Shown here piece by piece: positions 29,901 to 39,239 of a stretch of DNA of 63,012 nucleotides. This DNA is from Cryobacterium sp. MLB-32 (GTDB taxonomy: Bacteria > Actinomycetota > Actinomycetes > Actinomycetales > Microbacteriaceae), in the NCBI RefSeq assembly GCF_000738085.1, contig NZ_JPRS01000005.1, positions 1-63,012 on the forward strand. Direction: 5' to 3'. A program made the translations under genes and the position numbers. Position 1 is the stretch's first letter; every line of letters begins with the position of its first letter. The notes under the pieces are model-generated. The model was not told the DNA's origin, searched no databases, and saw only the letters and a list, made by a program, of their open reading frames with translations.

Positions 29901-32266
29901 GCGAGGCACCGCAGAAACGGCGGGTGACCAAAGCCCGTTCTCGCCCGCGATTTCCCCTAGTCGCGGGGCACACGGTCGCGCTCCTCATCGCCACAATTGC
30001 GGCGTCCGTCACCCTGTGGCCGGTGTACCAGAGTCGCGAATACATCGTGCTGGTGCTCGCGGCCTTCTTCGTCGGCGCGGTGATCGCCATCTGCGGAGCC
30101 CTCTTCCGGTGGCCGGCCTGGCTCGTCATCCTGGTCACCCTCGCAGGGTTCCTGCTCGTCGGGGTACCCCTGGCCGTTCCCGGCCGGGCCATCGACGGTC
30201 TGTGGCCGTCGGTCCCCGGGCTGGTCGATCTGCTGGCCGCGAGTGCCCTGAGCTGGAAGCAACTGGTCACGATCGTGCTCCCGGTCGGCTCGTACCAGAC
30301 GCTGCTGGTGCCGGCTCTCATCCTCGTGTTGTCTTCCACCGTGATCGGCCTGTCGACCGCCCTGCGCGCGCGGGTTCCTGAGCTCGCGGTCATCGCCCCC
30401 GGTCTGTTCTTCATTGCCGGCATCGCGCTCGGCCCCGCCGCCGATTTCTCGCCCATCCTGAGTGGACTGGGCTTCTTCGTCACCGTGATGGTCTGGCTGC
30501 TGTGGATGCGCCGGGTGCGGAGGGCCGTCGCCGTCGGTCTGGCCACCGAGGCCGTTGGCCGGGCCGTACGCCCCGACCGTCACGGGCGCAGGGACACACG
30601 GCACGCCACGGTGCGTGCCCTGCTGAGTGCGACCGCCATTCTCGTCGTGGCCGCCTCGGTCGGTACCGTCGCCGCCATCGCGGTGCCGTCGCAGGTGGAG
30701 CGCGATGTTCTTCGCGCACGGGTGCAACAGCCGTTTGACCCGCGCGACTACTCCAGTCCGCTGAGCCAATTCCGGAGTTTTCTGCAGCCGGCGCTCGCGG
30801 ATGAGCCCCTGTTCGCCGTGGAGGGGCTGCCCAGCGGCGGTCGCCTGCGACTTGCCGCTCTCGACACCTATGACGGAATCGTCTACTCCGTGGGTGATTC
30901 CGCCACCCGGAGTCCATCAGGAGCGTTCAGCCGGTTACCGTACCGGCTCGATCAGAGTGCGGTCGCGGGCGAGCAGACCACGCTTTCGGTGACGGTCGAG
31001 GGCTATTCGGGCGTGTGGGTGCCGGGAGCCGGACAGCTCGAGCAGATTGCCTTCGGCGGGTCCACCGCCGTCGCCCGGTCCGATTCCTTCTACTACAACG
31101 ACAACGCGGCATCCGCTGCCGTCATCTCCGGACTCCAGCGGGGGGATCGCTACGTGAGCGAATCGGTCACCCCGCCCACCGTCACCGACCTCACCCCTGT
31201 GCGCCCAGGCTCGGCCGTGCAGCCGCCGCTCGGGGTGGTGCCCGAGCGTCTGGTGCAGGCCCTCGACGGTTACGTGCACGCCGACGGTTCCCCGGGAGCC
31301 CAACTGCAGGAGGCGCTCGACGGCCTGGCCCGCGACGGTTACCTCAGCCACGGCCTCGGGGCGGACGAACCGGTCAGTCGCTCCGGCCACGGTGCCGACC
31401 GCATCACCCAGCTCTTCACCGATGTCCCGATGATCGGCGATCAGGAGCAATATGCCGTGGCAGCGGCCCTCATGGCGCGTCAGATCGGCTTTCCCGCTCG
31501 GGTGGTCGTGGGGTTCGTGCCGGACACCAGCGCGGCGGGCACGGTGCAGGTGACCGGTGCGGACATCTCGGCATGGATCGAAGTACAGACGAGCGATGGT
31601 GCCTGGGTCACCATCGATCCCACACCGGAGCTTCGCGACGTACCGGAGAATCAACCGGACGAGCCCACCGTCGTGTCGCGGCCACAGTCCGTGCTGCCGC
31701 CGCCCGCCGTCGACACCCCGCAGCAGCGCGATCCCGAACCCGCAGAACGCACGGTTGACGACCCCGTCGCACCACTGAGCCCGCTGGTCGCCCTGCTGCT
31801 CGCCGTTGCCGCCGTGGCCGGGTGGACGCTGCTCGGACTCGTGCTGGTCGCCTCGCCGTTCCTCTTCGTGATCGCCGCGAAAGCACGCCGCCGCCGCCTG
31901 CGGCGTCAGCGCCCCACTCCTCTGACCCGGATCAGCGGCGGCTGGAATGAATTCATCGATGCGGCGGGCGACAGCGGTATTCCGATGCCGGATCGTGCCA
32001 CCCGCTTGGAGCTGGCGGCCATCGTCGGTGCGAGCATCGGCGGGATTGAGGCCCGGACGTTGGCAGTGGACGTGGACCGCGCCATTTTCTCGCCGGACAC
32101 GACCTCCATGCTCCACGCGGATGCGGCGTGGAGCCGGGTCGACGACCTCCGTCGCTTGCTCCTGGCTGGGAAGACTCGCAGGGAACGGCTGAGGGCATTC
32201 CTCTCGCTGCGTTCATGGGGTCGGTATTCTGGAAGCAGATGGACGAAGGAGGGAGCGGGCTCGTGA
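29897..32266 (+). CDS. Transglutaminase-fold membrane protein with replaced catalytic residues
   Basis: A 789-residue protein with about six N-terminal transmembrane helices (residues about 15-200), a large outer domain holding a transglutaminase-like core, a further helix near 635-660 and a C-terminal cytoplasmic domain. The core aligns with the usual Cys-His-Asp triad through IGDQEQYAVAAALMARQIGF and PARVVVGF, then DISAWIEVQTSDGAWVTIDP. The Cys position is Gln (residue 516) and the His position is Ser (558), while the Asp (574) is kept. It should therefore bind rather than cut or cross-link. It overlaps both neighbours by four bases. Confidence 0.88.
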   Translation: MSEAPQKRRVTKARSRPRFPLVAGHTVALLIATIAASVTLWPVYQSREYIVLVLAAFFVGAVIAICGALFRWPAWLVILVTLAGFLLVGVPLAVPGRAIDGLWPSVPGLVDLLAASALSWKQLVTIVLPVGSYQTLLVPALILVLSSTVIGLSTALRARVPELAVIAPGLFFIAGIALGPAADFSPILSGLGFFVTVMVWLLWMRRVRRAVAVGLATEAVGRAVRPDRHGRRDTRHATVRALLSATAILVVAASVGTVAAIAVPSQVERDVLRARVQQPFDPRDYSSPLSQFRSFLQPALADEPLFAVEGLPSGGRLRLAALDTYDGIVYSVGDSATRSPSGAFSRLPYRLDQSAVAGEQTTLSVTVEGYSGVWVPGAGQLEQIAFGGSTAVARSDSFYYNDNAASAAVISGLQRGDRYVSESVTPPTVTDLTPVRPGSAVQPPLGVVPERLVQALDGYVHADGSPGAQLQEALDGLARDGYLSHGLGADEPVSRSGHGADRITQLFTDVPMIGDQEQYAVAAALMARQIGFPARVVVGFVPDTSAAGTVQVTGADISAWIEVQTSDGAWVTIDPTPELRDVPENQPDEPTVVSRPQSVLPPPAVDTPQQRDPEPAERTVDDPVAPLSPLVALLLAVAAVAGWTLLGLVLVASPFLFVIAAKARRRRLRRQRPTPLTRISGGWNEFIDAAGDSGIPMPDRATRLELAAIVGASIGGIEARTLAVDVDRAIFSPDTTSMLHADAAWSRVDDLRRLLLAGKTRRERLRAFLSLRSWGRYSGSRWTKEGAGS

Positions 32267-32880
32267 AATGCCAGATCTGTGGGGCGATGCTTCCCACCGG
32301 GGCCATGTTCTGCGGCGAGTGCGGCAGCTCCAGCACCGCGACCCCGCTCACGCGCAAACGTCCGGACCCGCGGCCCAGCGACACGACCGTCATCGCTCCG
32401 CTGTTGCCCCGGCCCACGGTCATCTCCGTTCCGGTCGAGACGACGCCGCGTGAGGTTGACCCGCGTCCCGGCGCTCACCATCGCCACGCCGGCCCGAGCG
32501 AGGTGCCTGATGGTGATGGTCCCCGCGCCAGTCAGGGCGTTCCGCCGACCACGGCGGCCGGTTTCGTGCTCCAGTTCAGCACGGGGGAGACGGTGTCGGT
32601 TCGAGGCACCGGGCTCATCGGCCGGCGGCCTATGCCGCAACCCGGTGAAACGTTCGACCAGCTCTTGGCCATCGCGGATGTCGGCATGTCCGTGTCCAAG
32701 ACCCACCTCGAATTCGGCCAGCACGACGGTGAATTCTGGGTGAGTGACCGATTTTCGGGCAATGGCACGGTTCTTCGACGTCCGAATGAAGCGCCCGTGC
32801 GGTGCGAACCCGGCCGGCGCTACATGGTGGCCCGTCGCTCACGCGTTGAAATCGCCGACCAGTTCTTCACCGTCAACTGA
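32263..32880 (+). CDS. Zinc-ribbon FHA-domain protein
   Basis: A 205-residue protein starting at GTG 32263, which overlaps the previous stop (GTGA); the frame is open for 45 codons upstream but that part lies inside the previous gene. The N-terminus is a two-CxxC zinc ribbon (CQICGAMLPTGAMFCGECG). A disordered linker follows, and a C-terminal FHA domain contains LIGRRPMPQPGE, SVSKTHLEF and FSGNGTVLRRP. It is probably a phosphothreonine reader linking the cluster's kinase to the EccC-like ATPase gene 95 bases downstream. Confidence 0.9.
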   Translation: MKCQICGAMLPTGAMFCGECGSSSTATPLTRKRPDPRPSDTTVIAPLLPRPTVISVPVETTPREVDPRPGAHHRHAGPSEVPDGDGPRASQGVPPTTAAGFVLQFSTGETVSVRGTGLIGRRPMPQPGETFDQLLAIADVGMSVSKTHLEFGQHDGEFWVSDRFSGNGTVLRRPNEAPVRCEPGRRYMVARRSRVEIADQFFTVN

Positions 32881-32975
32881 TCTCATCCGTCCTCCACCGC
32901 TGCCGGTGCCTGGGGTTGTGCACCGTTCGGCCCGATGCCCGCGAGGTTCGCGCACGCATGTGATGTGCTGGTGGC

Positions 32976-35900
32976 GTGATGCTCCCCGACGAACCCCTCG
33001 TCCTCCCGCTCCGGCCCTCGCCTCAGCCGCCGGCCGCCTTTCCCGTGCTGGTGACAGTGGCTCCTCTCGCGGCGGCGGCCGTGATCTGGTTTGTCACGGG
33101 CTCCGCTTTCGCCCTGATCTTCGCGGTGTTGAGCCCGGTCATCGCCGTCGCCGGAATGGCGGACGCCCGACGGACGCAACGCAAACGAGCCGCGGCGGAC
33201 CGCGACGGCTATCAGGAGGGACTTCGGGCTCTGCGGGTAAGCGTGACCGAGCGGCACGATGAACTTCGGCGCACGTTACGGCTGCGCACGCCGTCGGTGA
33301 GGAGCATTCTGGCCGAACCGACCGGCGCGGGGCGCTGGCGAGGAACGAAGGGCACCAGCGTGAGTCTGGGTACCGGCGTCGTGAGCAGCGACGTGCGACT
33401 GAGCGGAACCGCAGAGATCGGTGAGCATCGTGAACTCCGCTTGTGGGCTGCCAGCCTCACCGACGCACCTGTCCTCGCGGACGCGGGCGGCGGCATCGGA
33501 ATCATCGGTCAGGGTGCCCTGACCCGTGCGCTCGGCCGCGGTGTGGTCGTGCAGCTCTGCTTTGCCCTGGCACCCACGGAGCTGATGCTTGACGGGGTGC
33601 CGGGGAGCGACTGGGGATGGACGGAGGGGCTACCGCACACCCTGCCGCACCGGTCGCATGCCCTGACGGTCACGGAGTGCAGACGTCCCTCGGGCCCCGC
33701 AGCCACAACCTCACCCGGGTTCAGCGGGGTTCACCTGCGCGTGCTGATCGCCGAAAGACCGGAGGACCTGCCCCCTGGTTTGGCCACGGTTGTTCGCGTC
33801 GAGGGCCCGCATCGAGCCGTCGTTGTCACCTCACCCGTGTACTCAAGCGGTCTCGAATTTCATCCCGAATTAGTCTCAGCCGAAGAAGCCGCGCGCTTCG
33901 CCGCTGAGGCGCAGGAACAGGCATCCGCTGCCGGGCTGCTCGCGCGGGGGTGCCCGGTGCCACGCACGCTCGCCTTCTCGGAACTGCGTCGCCCCGTCTT
34001 TGGCGGGAATGCGGCGGGAGCGACCGCGGGCCTGGCGTGCATTGTGGGCAGGGGCGAGAGCGGCGAGCTGGGCGTCGATCTGGTGCGGGACGGGCCGCAC
34101 GCTGTGGTCGGTGGCACGACCGGCAGCGGAAAGAGCGAGTTGCTGGTCACCTGGGTGACATCGCTGGCCGGGACCTACTCGCCGGCCCAGGTCACGTTTC
34201 TGCTGGTTGATTTCAAGGGCGGCGTCGCTTTTCGCCCCCTGTGCACCCTGCCGCATTGTGTCGGGCTGATCACGGACCTGGACGCCTCCGCCGCCGAGCG
34301 CACCCTCGCGAGCCTCTCCGCTGAGTTGCACTACCGGGAGCGAATTCTGGCGGCGGCTCAGGCCGCCGACGTGGCCGACGCCCGGGTGGTGCGCGGGGAG
34401 ACTCCGCTGCCTCGACTGGTCATCGTGGTCGACGAATTCGCCACGATGCTCAACGCGTTCCCTCAACTGCATGCCCTCTTCGTTGATGTGGCCGCGCGTG
34501 GGCGTTCCCTGGGCGTGCACCTGATCCTGTGCACTCAACGTCCGGCTGGTGTCGTGCGAGATGCGCTCCTGGCGAACTGCAGTCTTCGAGTGTCACTGCG
34601 CGTCAACAATGCCGCGGACAGCCAGGCCGTGATCGGCACGGATGCCGCGGCCGGGCTGACGGCTGATCTGCCCGGTCGCTGCCTGATCATGGTCGCGTCG
34701 GGTCAGCCACGTCTCTGCCAGGTGGCCAGCACCACCGAGGCCGACATTCACGCGGTCGCGGATGCGGCGTCCCGTCCTCACATCGGGGGCGGCGCATTCG
34801 TACGACGCCCCTGGCTTGACCCGCTCCCACCCGTGGTGACGTGCAACGATGTGGCCGCCGTGCACGCCCGATCGGATGATCCGCACGGCGACGGCGACGG
34901 CTTCGTGCTCGGGCTGCTCGATGAACCGGACCAGCAGCGGTACCGGGTGGGACGCTGGGACCCGCTCACCGAGGGGAATCTGCTCGTCGTCGGTGGTGCC
35001 CGCACCGGCAAGACCACCCTGCTCCGGTCCCTGCGAAACCAGTCCGGTGCAGCCCAGTCCGGTGCGGCCCAGTCCGGTGCGGCCCAGTCCGGTGCGGCCG
35101 AGTGTAGTTCGGCCCAGATCGGTCTGGCCAGACCCATCGCAGTGTGGTCCGAATTCGTTCCGGCGGATGTCGAGGGCACCTGGGATGCGTTGACGCGGGC
35201 GTGCCGTCTGCTGGATGCCCCGTGGCGCCCCCCGGGTGAGCACCACCTTCTTCTTCTGGATGATGTCGACTCCGTGTGTGCGCGCTGGGACACTGAGCAT
35301 CGCCTCGAGGCTCTGGACATGCTCGCATCCCTCCTGCGTGACGGGGCGGCCGCGCAGATGACCGTGGTGGTCTGCGTGCAGCGGCTTGCCGGAGTGCTGC
35401 AGAACCTCACGTCCACGTGCCAAAATGTGCTTCTCCTGCGGTTATCGAACGCTGCGGAGCATCAGGCGGCGGGGGGACTGTCTGCGCATTTCAACCCCGC
35501 GCTGCCTCCGGGGGGCGGACACTGGCGGGGCCTGCGGGTACAGCTGCTCAGCCCGGACGTGGGTGCCCCGCTCGACGTCCCGAGCGCGCTGTATCCGACC
35601 GCTCCGTGCCTCGATCGTGAGAGCCCGTTGCTCGTGGTCACTCGCTCGGCAGGCGGTGCGGGCTCACCATGGCGTGCGGCGCGAGGAGGGCCGACCCGGG
35701 TCATCGACCTCACCGGTCGTGCCGCGCTCTCGGGGGGACGACCGACTGGAGGTAGCGGAGGCGGGGGACGAGACCATCATCATCGGAGACGCCGAGGCCT
35801 GGCAGATCCAGTGGGCACTGCTGGCCGTGCTGCGCACCCGTGCCACGCTCGTCTTCGAGGGCAGCAGCCTGGCGGACTACCGCGCCATCTCGCGCCGCCG

Positions 35901-36003
35901 GGAGCTTCCGCCCCCGCTCGCTGCCGGCCGCGGCCACGTCTGGGCGGTGCAGCCCGACGGTACGGTCTCGAGGGCGTCACGTCCCGCCGGACGGGAGACC
36001 TGA
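32976..36003 (+). CDS. EccC-like FtsK/SpoIIIE ATPase (type VII secretion-type motor), frameshift near C-terminus
   Basis: About 1,008 residues after repair. Two N-terminal transmembrane helices (about residues 20-60) and a charged coiled stretch resemble EccC proteins. The first ATPase domain has Walker A GGTTGSGKSELL (about 378) and Walker B LVIVVDEFATML; the second has GGARTGKTTLLRSL (about 673) and LLLLDDVDSV. At a run of six Gs (35732-35737) the raw frame shifts; one fewer G restores DETIIIGDAEAWQIQWALL and ends at TGA 36001-36003, whereas the raw frame runs on to 36191 over the ald gene. Start GTG 32976 or ATG 32979 has no clear ribosome binding site. A 15-bp repeat sits just after the second Walker A. 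Confidence 0.88.
35040..35129 (+). repeat. 15-bp tandem repeats within the EccC-like ATPase gene
   Basis: Four near-perfect copies of cagtccggtgcggcc (35040, 35055, 35070, 35085) and two degenerate copies (35100, 35115). They add the peptide QSGAA repeatedly, about 15 residues after the second Walker A motif, and are in frame. Confidence 0.92.
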
Positions 36004-36004
36004 G

Positions 36005-37120
36005 TCACCCGAGGATGTCAGCAACCTCACGATGGTCGAGGCCATGGGCGCTCGCGACAGGGGCGTTAACGAGCATGCCCGCGTGGGTGTTGAGGCCGAG
36101 AGCCAGCGGGGTGTTCGCACGGAGCGCCTGTTTCCAACCCAGGTTGGCGATCGACAGCACGTACGGGAGGGTGGCATTGGTCAGTGCGTAGGTGGAGGTG
36201 TTCGGCACCGCGCCCGGCATGTTCGCCACGCAGTAGAACACCGACTGATGCACGGTGAAGGTGGGATCGGCGTGCGTCGTCGGGTGGGAGTCGGCGAAGC
36301 ATCCGCCCTGGTCCACTGCGATGTCGACGAGCACGCTGCCGGCCCGCATACGCGAGACAAGCTCGTTGCTGACGAGCTTGGGTGCACGGGCGCCGGGAAT
36401 GAGCACCGAGCCGATCACCATGTCTGCCTCCGTGACGGCCTTGTCAATTTCGAAACTGTTGGACGCAATGGTCTTGACCCTGCCGAAATGCAGGGCGTCG
36501 AGTTCGCGCAGGCGAAACAGGTTGGTGTCGAGCACGGTCACGTCGGCACCGAGACCGAGTGAGACCTGCATGGCGGCGGTGCCGGCTACGCCACCGCCGA
36601 GGATGGTGATGCGCGCGGGATGAGTGCCGGGAACCCCGGGCACGAGGAGTCCGGGGCCGCCGTTGGGCTTGAGCATGACATTCGCCCCTACGATGGGCGC
36701 GAGTCGACCCGCGACCTCGCTCATCGGGGCGAGCAGGGGAAGCGCCCGGGACGGAAGCTGCACGGTCTCGTAGGCGATTGCGGTGACGCCGGCGGCAAGC
36801 AGCGCCCGGGTGAGTTCGGGTTCGGCGGCGAGATGCAGGTAGGTGAACAGCACGAGGTCGGGGCGAAAATAGCCATACTCGCTCTCAACCGGCTCCTTGA
36901 CCTTGAGCAGCAGATCCGCGGCTGCCCAGGTGCTCACGGCATCCGGCATGATCGTCGCTCCGGCGGCGGCGTAGGCCACGTCGGGGATCGTGGACCCGAC
37001 TCCGGCACCCGATTGAATGAGTACCTCGTGGCCCTGCGAGACGAGTTCGTGCACGCCCGCGGGGGTGACGGCCACCCGGAACTCGTTGTTCTTGACCTCG
37101 GTGGGGATTGCGACCTTCAT
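36005..37120 (-). CDS. ald: Alanine dehydrogenase
   Basis: NAD-dependent oxidative deamination of L-alanine to pyruvate and ammonium. ATG 37120 gives the classical N-terminus MKVAIPTEVKNNEFRVAVTP and 371 residues, and AAGGAG lies four bases upstream; the open frame that continues to 38275 is not coding. The catalytic Lys is in LLLKVKEP, the catalytic His in YLHLA, and the NAD-binding motif is ILGGGVAGTAAMQVSLGLGA. The end NLGWKQALRANTPLALGLN is typical. The gene converges on the EccC-like gene with a single base between stops. Confidence 0.95.
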   Translation of the reverse strand: MKVAIPTEVKNNEFRVAVTPAGVHELVSQGHEVLIQSGAGVGSTIPDVAYAAAGATIMPDAVSTWAAADLLLKVKEPVESEYGYFRPDLVLFTYLHLAAEPELTRALLAAGVTAIAYETVQLPSRALPLLAPMSEVAGRLAPIVGANVMLKPNGGPGLLVPGVPGTHPARITILGGGVAGTAAMQVSLGLGADVTVLDTNLFRLRELDALHFGRVKTIASNSFEIDKAVTEADMVIGSVLIPGARAPKLVSNELVSRMRAGSVLVDIAVDQGGCFADSHPTTHADPTFTVHQSVFYCVANMPGAVPNTSTYALTNATLPYVLSIANLGWKQALRANTPLALGLNTHAGMLVNAPVASAHGLDHREVADILG

Positions 37121-37195
37121 GGTGCTCCTTGTGGGCCCGGCATCGCCGTGGAACAGCACTGTTCCTGCCTGAGACAAGGCTAACCCTGCTCCCGG

Positions 37196-37201
37196 TATTC
37201 T
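37196..37201 (+). promoter_or_regulatory. -10 box of the lipid kinase gene, leaderless layout
   Basis: TATTCT, six bases (cagagt), then ATG 37208; no ribosome binding site. Confidence 0.55.
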
Positions 37202-37207
37202 CAGAGT

Positions 37208-38074
37208 ATGAGGTCGTTCCACGTTCTGGTCAATCGGGCCGCGGGTGCTTCCTCCGCCACGGAAGCCGGCACCGCAATCCTGCATCTGCTGCAGGAAGCG
37301 GGAGCCGAAGCCTCGCTCAGGCTCACCGACAACGCCGTTCACGCTCGTGAGCTGGCCGCAGACGCCGCCAGCGTCGGCGCCGTGATCGTGGCCGTCGGTG
37401 GAGACGGCACGGTGGGTTCCCTCGCGGGCACGGTCGTTCGTGCTCGGGGCACGCTGGGTCTGGTGCCGATCGGCCGTGGCAATGACTTCGCTCGCCAGCT
37501 TGGCGTTCCCCACGACCCGCGCGACGTTGCGAGGGTCCTGCTGCACGGGCGGGCGAGGCCGGTGGATGTGATCGACGTCGACGGCCGCATCGCTGTTGGC
37601 AGCGTTTACGCCGGAATCGACTCGCTCACGTCGGAGCTCGTCAACCGGGCGCACTGGCTTCCGGCCAGGTTTCAGTACCCGTTTGCTGCCATTCGTGCCA
37701 TCGCGACGCATCGCTCGACGTCGTACACGATCTCTCTCGACGGCGCCGAACAGACCGTCAGGGCTCACACGGTCGTCGTCGCCAACTCCGGATATTACGG
37801 TTCCGGCATGCACGTTGCACCGGGAGCGCTCGTCGACGACGGCCTGCTCAACGTTGTGATCATCGGAGAGGCAGGGCGGTTGCGCCTGCTGAAGGCTCTG
37901 CGTATGGCCTATGGCGGGTCCCACGTCACGCTCAAGGAAGTGACCGTGGCCACCGCCCGAGAGGTCACGATCACGTCTGTCGGCGCGCTCGCCGCCTACG
38001 CCGACGGCGATCGGATCGGTGCGCTGCCCGTGACGGTTCGGGTGCTGCCGGGCGCACTGAACGTGATCGCCTGA
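37208..38074 (+). CDS. Diacylglycerol kinase-family lipid kinase
   Basis: A 288-residue DAGK-catalytic-domain protein. The nucleotide-binding signature is VIVAVGGDGTVGSLAG and the second motif is LGLVPIGRGNDFARQLG; the C-terminal beta-sandwich contains VVVANSGYYGSGMHVAPGAL and VDDGLLNVVI. Members phosphorylate diacylglycerol, undecaprenol-type or sphingoid lipids; the substrate here is not known. It is transcribed divergently from ald, and its stop codon is the beginning of a pentanucleotide repeat array. Confidence 0.92.
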   Translation: MRSFHVLVNRAAGASSATEAGTAILHLLQEAGAEASLRLTDNAVHARELAADAASVGAVIVAVGGDGTVGSLAGTVVRARGTLGLVPIGRGNDFARQLGVPHDPRDVARVLLHGRARPVDVIDVDGRIAVGSVYAGIDSLTSELVNRAHWLPARFQYPFAAIRAIATHRSTSYTISLDGAEQTVRAHTVVVANSGYYGSGMHVAPGALVDDGLLNVVIIGEAGRLRLLKALRMAYGGSHVTLKEVTVATAREVTITSVGALAAYADGDRIGALPVTVRVLPGALNVIA

Positions 38075-38110
38075 CCTGACCTGACCTGACCTGACCTGAC
38101 CTGACCTGAC
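38071..38110. repeat. Pentanucleotide repeat (ctgac), eight copies
   Basis: Eight perfect copies of ctgac begin at the TGA stop codon of the lipid kinase gene and fill the gap to the convergent asparaginase gene. Any change in copy number leaves the stop intact. Confidence 0.95.
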
Positions 38111-38129
38111 CGGGCGGCCGGGGTGTTCT

Positions 38130-39122
38130 CTAGGTGTAGCTCGGGCGGATCGAGCCCACGGGCAGGCCGCCACCGGTGACGACGAGACCGAGCTCGGGGA
38201 GCAGCGCGTCGAGATCAGATCGAGCGATCGCACCGGCATCCGCCAGAAGGCTGAGTGCCACGACGGCGGCTGCACGCAGGTTGCCGTCGAGGATCTTCAA
38301 TGCCACGGTCATGCCGTTGTCGGCCGAGGCCACCATGATGCCCTCGGCGCCGCCCTTCATGAAGAGGCCGAGCCGGTCGATCACGATGCTGTCCGAGAGC
38401 CCGGGCCCGGCGACGACCCAGCCGTTCTCCCGCACGGCCTCGGCGAGGAAGCCGGCCTCGCGATAGATGGCGAACGGTGAGGTCGACTTGGACGTGGCGA
38501 TGCGGGCGATGCCACGGGCCAGTCCGGTCAGCGACAGCGCGTGAACCGGGGCGCCGCAACCGTCGATGCCCGAGGCGGTGGGGCGCTCACCGGTGAAGCG
38601 TTCGACGACGTCGAGAATGCGCTTCTGCAACGGATGTTCGGGGTTGAGATACCCGTCCAGTGCCCAGCCGTTCTGCACACACGCCACCAACATGGCGGCG
38701 TGCTTGCCGGAGCACTCCATGTTCACCTGGGATTTGCCGGCACCGAGGCGCACGAGCGCATCGCGCGACGCGGAGTCGATGGGCCAGGCGGTCGGGCAGC
38801 CCAGGGCGGACTCGGTGATACCGGCCCGCGCGAGCAGTCCGCGCACGAGGTCGGTGTGCTTCTCGGTGCCGCTGTGGCTCGCCGTGGCGATCGCCGCGTC
38901 TTCGCCGCGCAGGGTCACGCCGCTGGACATCACGGCAATGGCCTGAAAGGGCTTCATGGCTGAGCGCGGGAAGATCGGGGTTTCAATGTCCCCCAGGGCA
39001 CGGAGCACCTCGCCGTTGGCACCCAGCACGACGGCGGATCCGGCGTGGCGGGACTCAATGAATCCGCTGCGCTCAACGACAGCGAGCTCGACCGCATCGG
39101 TGGTGGTGAAGGTCTCTGACAC
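38130..39122 (-). CDS. L-asparaginase II (Rhizobium etli AnsA type, PF06089 family)
   Basis: A 330-residue enzyme of the asparaginase II family, which hydrolyses asparagine to aspartate and ammonium and is unrelated to the E. coli enzymes. Family motifs visible are IFPRSAMKPFQAIAV, TASHSGTEKHTDLV, MECSGKHAAMLVAC and GIDGCGAPVHALSL. GTG 39122 has GGGAG seven bases upstream. It lies downstream of gabT1 on the same strand (117-base gap), so both may serve amino-acid nitrogen use with ald. Confidence 0.88.
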   Translation of the reverse strand: MSETFTTTDAVELAVVERSGFIESRHAGSAVVLGANGEVLRALGDIETPIFPRSAMKPFQAIAVMSSGVTLRGEDAAIATASHSGTEKHTDLVRGLLARAGITESALGCPTAWPIDSASRDALVRLGAGKSQVNMECSGKHAAMLVACVQNGWALDGYLNPEHPLQKRILDVVERFTGERPTASGIDGCGAPVHALSLTGLARGIARIATSKSTSPFAIYREAGFLAEAVRENGWVVAGPGLSDSIVIDRLGLFMKGGAEGIMVASADNGMTVALKILDGNLRAAAVVALSLLADAGAIARSDLDALLPELGLVVTGGGLPVGSIRPSYT

Positions 39123-39142
39123 GGTCGTGCTCCCTGTACGTA

Positions 39143-39184
39143 GTGGTGCGAACTGCGTGGTGCGAACTGCGTGGTGCGAACTGC
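39143..39184. repeat. 14-bp tandem repeat, three perfect copies
   Basis: The unit gtggtgcgaactgc occurs at 39143, 39157 and 39171, in the gap between gabT1 and asparaginase, about 20 bases upstream of the asparaginase start. Unlike the coding repeats its period is not a multiple of three. Confidence 0.93.
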
Positions 39185-39239
39185 TGCGGGTGACGTGCGT
39201 TCGCGGCAGACTGCGGTTGTGCGGCGGGTGGGCCGAGAA

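Noticed and set aside
37121-38275. N-terminal extension of the alanine dehydrogenase frame
   Set aside because: Ald has a standard start at 37120 with a good ribosome binding site; the extension lies opposite the lipid kinase gene and is Arg-rich shadow sequence.
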